NCBI GenBank assembly: GCA_026874595.1
Contig: CM049306.1
Coordinates: 58,226,019 to 58,290,018, forward strand
DNA from: Sipunculus nudus
Taxonomy: Eukaryota > Annelida > Sipuncula > Golfingiida > Sipunculidae
DNA length: 64,000 nucleotides
Direction of reading: 5' to 3'
The translations under genes and the position numbers were made by a program. Of the stretch, positions 58,570-64,000 are shown piece by piece. The number at the start of each line of letters is the position of its first letter. Within the stretch, counting starts at the first letter, position 1. The notes beneath the pieces are model-generated. The model had not been told where the DNA came from, did no database searches, and worked only from the letters and a program-made list of their open reading frames with translations.

Positions 58570-61500
58570 CAACATATTCCTACATATTAAGCCCCATAAC
58601 AGTAACTTGGCTTATAATTTAATATGTAGATTGTTATTCTGACGGGAACATAAACACGTGATACGTTTATGCTAAACATAGCTGCCGTTCCTCATATGTA
58701 AATTTTTGGTCTATTTATCCTTACAAGAAATGCCAATGAATTAATATTCTGATTTCTGGTCATGATGTATTTTGGAGATAGTGGAACATTTTAGAATAGA
58801 TAGAGCTTATTAAGATAAAGTAAAGCCATATATAATGGTGTTTTCAGTACATATACTGATGACAATAATAATGCGCTGTATGGAAGTACTTACATGACTT
58901 CTGAATTTAGAATTTCTTGATACATGAAAATATCTATTATTGAAATTTAATAAATTCGTAGCTGATTGGCAGAAATACAGAGTTATCCTAAAGGCGCAAT
59001 GTGTTATATCTAACAAACAAATGACATCATGACTATTCCAAGCTAATCTCTTAATATTAAATCCGTTTACGCCAAATTTTAAATTTGATCTGAAATGGCC
59101 ATAGATACATTACACATCAGAGACGCATTCCGCTAGAGTTAATGAGCTGGGACTTTAACAAGATTTATTTTCTCTTCTTGGTTGTCATAGCAACGACATT
59201 TATTGTTGAGTTTTCTCAGAATTTTTGTTTCTCTCACTGCATTTAATTTCGACGGGAGGTATAATGATCAGGCTTTCTGTACCTACATTTGATTAACTAT
59301 CTTAACCTGAGCCATGTTGATGAATTTGTCTGTGTTTGACATACAGCAATAGTAACCTGAAATTAAGAGTTTGTATCGAAGCAGCGTACCCTCTCTGTCA
59401 AACAGGTAAAACTAGATAGAATATTGAGTGATAAACAGTCCGTCAGTATAGAAAAGAATTGTTATAGTTTTAAGCGGAAAGAGTCCTGCGATAGGAATTT
59501 TCAACTCACGATGGCAATTCATATATGTGTATGCATTACTTTTGCCGTGCTTATGCGTATAAACATCGGACACATTATATATCTTGGGAGTTATTCGATG
59601 AAAAGTAAGTCTTCCATTAGATAGGGAAGAGACTGATAAAAATGATATTATGTATGAGCTGAACTAATAATTTACTTGCTTCTTTTGAAGTTCACAGTAG
59701 GAGACAAGCTTTGACAAGTATTATTGATGACAATCTATTTTATTCATGTGAAAAAAATATAAAAATAATATAACTACGATTGAATTGAGGGAATATTTTT
59801 GCAAAGTAATGTCGTCTGAAATCTCTAAAAATGAACAGGCTATAGGAAGCATCGTTCTCAATTTGGTGAATGTAACAGATGGCGCAACCGAAATTGCAAA
59901 TTTTTATACAGGTTTCATTGACTTTTTCATCACTCACCTTACAGTTGAGTGATATGATTCAACATTGAATTACCAATTGTTTTTCTTCCTTTGTTCATTG
60001 TTTAACCTTTTTCAAATGTATTTAACCTTTTTCCAATGATGTACTTTCTTTGAACGAAAGGAATATTAAAAATATACGTTTAACTTCATAAGTATTATAC
60101 TGCATACTCATACGTGGAATGAGGGCTTTAATCAAATTGTCAATATGCGAGTTGTTGAATTATTCTGATACGCTTTGTAAAGCTCTGGTTTCTTAACCTT
60201 GTTTACAAGCCGCTGATTTATTCCAATCTTTTAGTGCGTTTGTTTTTATTGAGTTAAATCGAAACTGCTGAACCATGATTTTTATTGTATTATAATATTT
60301 AATATAATGTTGTTTAGTATGAAACGTTGTCACCGTGTGCTCGTAAATTCATGACTGTACCATCGTTGTCCTGTTCCAAACTACTTACACCGTCAGCTCG
60401 GGGTCACCTGCCCATGCTCTGAGTTCACTTTTACGGATAAAGCAGGAAAACTTTTGTCCATAGGAATAATCAATTTGGCAGCCTCTATACACGCGGTGTA
60501 ACGGTTGAGAGCTGTACATTCCCGGTTCAGAAAAAAAAGCTTACGTATTGCTTCAAGGCCTCAAGGGCCTCAATGTCGGCATTTCTTTGTTCGGTGCATT
60601 GGAAATTTCACATGTATGATTGGCAAAATGCATATTCTTACACTGCAGTACTAATAGTAATACATTGGTCACGCTACATTTGTTCTATAACTTATTCCAC
60701 TTTTCCACTGCTTTCAGTAGTACGGTTTGCTGCGTATCGCAGCGGGTATTCAGCAAAGAGAAAAAAACTATTCCAACCAATCATAGCGTAATATTGTGGG
60801 TTTTAAACTCATTAAATGATCTCATTAGCCATGTTTTGTTGGTAGTAACATTCAAGACAGTAGTTAAGTGAGAGGGTTTAAAGACTGAACGTATCGTGAG
60901 CACTTCGTAAGAAGTCTAACTTTTGCATTCTACGATAAACATAAAATAGAAATAGATAATAGATGCATGCACCGGTATCGAATAGTCCGTGCAAATACAA
61001 TGCACATTTTAATACGCCAAGGCGTTACACGAAATTTACTGATGAAATGTTTATGTTGCCTATCTGTAATTTCCATGAATAAAGACACTGACGATTAAGT
61101 GTTTCTTATTTATTAATACTCAAATATTATAATTTTATTCGGATCTTTTAGTTAATTTGAAAGAATGAGCCAACCACTGACAACCCTTAGTATAACAAAT
61201 AAACATTATATATATGGTCACGTTGTCAGTAGTATGTATGTCTAAAGCAGGTATACGTTTCGTAATGCATATAAATTCTTCTCGATGCATCGATACCAAG
61301 GATACTCAACTATTTCCCCCTCCTTTTAGGAGATTTGTTTCTCATGTATCTGACAGAGTTTTATCTACAACGTGCTGTTATGAAGAAGTGACCCAAGAAA
61401 TATTTCTTATAGGTGTTGATCTTAAGGCAGATACCAATGGGATCCCTGTCTCATACATTATTTGGACAACGTTAGACACCCGCTAACCTAAATGTTATGA

Positions 61501-61710
61501 AAGATATGTACATGCAGACGCCGTTGAAACAAATAATATTGTATAGTTCTGTATTAAATATGTCGGCAAACACTGGCACGGGGAAGTCGATTAGTTACCA
61601 TCCTTCAGTTGTTTCCGAGTTTAACTGTACTGGCGTGTGAACTTTAGACTGTCACCAGTGCCAACAAGAAACGAAACATCGGTATTTTACAGGTAGCACC
61701 ACTGCACATA
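58570..61710. other. AT-rich spacer
   Basis: No gene recognised. It contains the X-box-like motif at 59181 and a short doubled TTTAACCTTTTTCAAATG-like word near 60000. The 90-codon frame at 61214-61486 is unrecognised. Confidence 0.45.
59181..59194. promoter_or_regulatory. X-box-like motif
   Basis: GTTGTCATAGCAAC, one mismatch from GTNRCC-NN-RGYAAC and nearly palindromic. Confidence 0.3.
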
Positions 61711-61715
61711 TTGAC

Positions 61716-61869
61716 TGTGACCAGAGGCGTGTGGAGGTGGAAAGGGGGGGGGGGGGGTCATAAAGGCAGGCAGGTGGTGAAACTCTTTTTCAGTATTAAA
61801 CTTATGTTGTTTTATTCCTCAGATTTTTAAGTCGAAAGGGAGGGGAGACTAATTCAACCCCTGGTCACA
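61716..61869. mobile_element. Short inverted-repeat element with G14
   Basis: TGTGACCAGAGGCG at the left and CCCCTGGTCACA at the right are inverted (TGTGACCAGRGG). The interior is about 130 bp and carries G14 (61744-61757). The CAGAGGCGTGTGG start and the G-run resemble the 45291 element. No target duplication was recognised because the inverted repeat extends through the presumed ends. Confidence 0.55.
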
Positions 61870-61879
61870 TATACATAGA

Positions 61880-64000
61880 AGTAAATATTTGTTTGTATGA
61901 ATAACCCTTCCATGAGGCAGGAGGCCGAATGAATACGGCAAGTGCCGACTAAACAACTGACTGTCCGGCGGAATCGTACCTCCAGAATTCATCCTCAAAG
62001 CCAGGTCTAAAGCTCTGTTGAACAGAGACCTTGCTTCAGCGAAAATCCGGGCGTTTTATTCATAAACTATTAAAAAGTCAGTTGAACCAATCACGCAGGG
62101 AAAAAAATAAGGCAAAGCAGACGTTACGGAGAATCTGGCCAATTATACAAAGGCTTGCAGCCTGGTGTGTATCCGGTGTATGTGTTCTTGTTGATCACGC
62201 GTGTGAACAGCTTTGATCTTCATGTATTGTTTGGATTTGACTGGCCTTTTTCGGTACCTTCTCATGCGCGCCTATTCAACAGATTCAAGATAAAGCAGGT
62301 GAGGAGGCCTGGAAGCCAGGTCTCTGCTAAAGTGAGCCTGAAACCAAGCTTCCAGGAAAATGCCATAAATAACTAATTTACGAAGTGGAATGGATATTTA
62401 TTTACATTAGAGACTTACATTAGGGCGTTCTATTTCGCTTAAACGGGCGTTTGGTAGTCATTATGCAGGAAGACACGTGTTTTTTTTGTTTCGGGGTTAC
62501 CCTTTTTCAGGAATAAGAAAAAGCCAATTCGACATTTGTTGGAAAAAAATACCATTCGATCCCTGTATCGCTAAACTTCAATTCAAAGGAGTGTACAGTA
62601 TCAATAATTACAGTTTACAGTTTTTCTGCTCGTAATTTTTCACAAAATTAAAACCCGACAAAAGGATTTTCCTCCCAAAAAATCCACGGTTATTAAATTA
62701 TACATATCAAAAACATTATAACAAAGTGAAGTGAGTATAATATTTATAATATATAAGTTATATATTAGGAAAGAATAATGATCATTCATTGTTGATAAAA
62801 ATTTACTCAACTTTTTAATGTTTCTCATTGGAAAATATGTCGCACATTCGGGCTAAAAAATAAATGTCGACTAAGATGTCTCCAGCCTGACGGCAAGACC
62901 TTCCCCAGTATTTCCTTGGCATTTCACAGAACGCTAGTTGCCATGGGAAACCAATACCTATTTCAGCCAAGTCATAATGACGGCAGTCTAAAACGAGGGC
63001 TGTGAAGGAAAAGCTGTGTTCAAGCGGACTTGCCGTGCTGAGCCGCTGGATGCTTGCTGAACGGTTATCCGCGTACATGGCTCTTGATTATTGAATACGG
63101 GTTTTGTGGCGTCGCGATCTATAGTCTTGCACGGACAATGAGTTACACAAGCGAAACTGATCACGTCACCACGTTGGCTGCTTCCTCCGGATATCCGATT
63201 TTCTGCATATTGTAAGCCCCAGATTTCCGTGTATGATTTCTCCCGAAAATGTCTCAGGAGGTGACCTTCTTGTAATGGAAAATCAGACGTTTTGTGTTTA
63301 GTTACCAGCCCTTTTCCCTTCACAAAGGGCATTGTGGTTCCATGAAGATTATACACCAGTAACATTCAATGCATTTTTTTTATCACAGAAATACAATCAA
63401 ATTTACCGAAATATCTACTGTAATATTTCCTCTATTAAAACATTCACATCTTTCTGTTAAATCAAACGATGAACATAATTCGTAGCTATGATTATCAGTT
63501 AAACATTTGTTTAATAAAACAACGTACACATACCTTTGTCACTAGCTGTAGTTATTGATTTCGATTTATTTATTACTATTTTCCACTTAATTCTTTGGAA
63601 TTAATTTATTTTGCTATTAATTTTATGCGGATATCATTCTCTGCTAATATCTATGCTCTCTGAATTTTCAGGTCAACCAGAAGTTAATATTTAACCTATA
63701 AAGATGCTTCATGCTGTAGTCAGCCGTTTATGTAGGGTGCTCATCTTTATAAATAATATAAGCAAAAATTTGTGTTTAATTGAATCATGGTATGTCATGT
63801 CTTTATGTTTCTTTTCTTCTGGTTATTCCTGTCTTAAACAATGTTGATCAACCTTTGTCTGTTGAACATTATCAAACCATATTTGAAGGAATACCTGATA
63901 GCAGTAACTTGTTTAAAGCTTCAATAGAAAGTGGTTGATCGATAAAAATGAGTAAAAAAGGCATGTTGTTTAGCATCACTGGTAGATATTATCAGCCAGA
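61880..64000. other. Spacer with a GC-richer patch
   Basis: The patch at 62850-63340 is GC-richer. It carries an X-box-like GTTGCCATGGGAAAC (62937-62951) and an unrecognised 125-codon minus frame (62988-63365). The last 600 bases are AT-rich with nothing recognised. Confidence 0.4.
62937..62951. promoter_or_regulatory. X-box-like motif
   Basis: GTTGCCATGGGAAAC: half-sites GTTGCC and GGAAAC with a three-base spacer. It lies in a GC-richer patch that could be a promoter or conserved element. Confidence 0.3.

Noticed and set aside
62988-63365. 125-codon minus frame
   Set aside because: No family resemblance, and an overlapping frame on the same strand is equally open. Evidence is insufficient for a CDS call.

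Overview
This window looks like nuclear DNA from a metazoan, most likely a marine invertebrate and perhaps a mollusc. It is AT-rich and gene-poor, with at least fourteen (TA)n or compound microsatellites, long G/C homopolymers, several minisatellites and many small inverted-repeat transposons. The taxon is an inference from repeat style: CAGGGGCGTAGCC-type element ends, a non-LTR reverse-transcriptase tail with the IIHTRLRLG motif, and an oligo-palindromic foldback element. There is no operon structure, no dense coding, and no rRNA, tRNA or CRISPR that I can support. Nearly all open frames are short, lack ATG starts, or run through tandem repeats.

Layout. 0-9 kb: AT-rich spacer, a three-copy ~190-230 bp tandem repeat (4.4-5.0 kb), a GC-richer island near 3.9 kb, and a microsatellite-bearing duplication at 8.5-8.8 kb. 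9.3-9.8 kb: the best non-repetitive open frame, 148 codons and unrecognised. 10-20 kb: spacer with a dispersed repeat copy at 12.1 kb and a minisatellite with three-monomer higher-order structure at 14.9-15.6 kb. 22-24 kb: a pair of inverted 44-bp hairpin modules and a 430-bp Tc1/mariner-like miniature element. 26.2-27.6 kb: a foldback transposon with a perfect 8-bp target duplication, arms made of 21-bp palindromic repeats, and a decayed non-LTR retrotransposon fragment in its loop. 29.7 and 42.7 kb: two inverted copies of a ~185-bp dispersed repeat. 30.6-31.3 kb: an LTR-like sequence on the minus strand. 39.1-42.0 kb: a ~2.9-kb satellite of ~54-bp units. 45-62 kb: most of the G/C homopolymers, a hAT-like miniature element, a pogo/Tigger-like end, a second 21-bp palindromic array (53.0 kb), a second foldback structure (54.1-54.9 kb), and minisatellites.

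No gene network can be read from the window. The possible functional layer is regulatory: X-box (RFX-type) palindromes recur across it, some inside GC-richer patches that could be conserved noncoding elements or unrecognised exons. The strongest findings are the foldback element with palindromic 21-bp arrays and its apparent relative at 53 kb.
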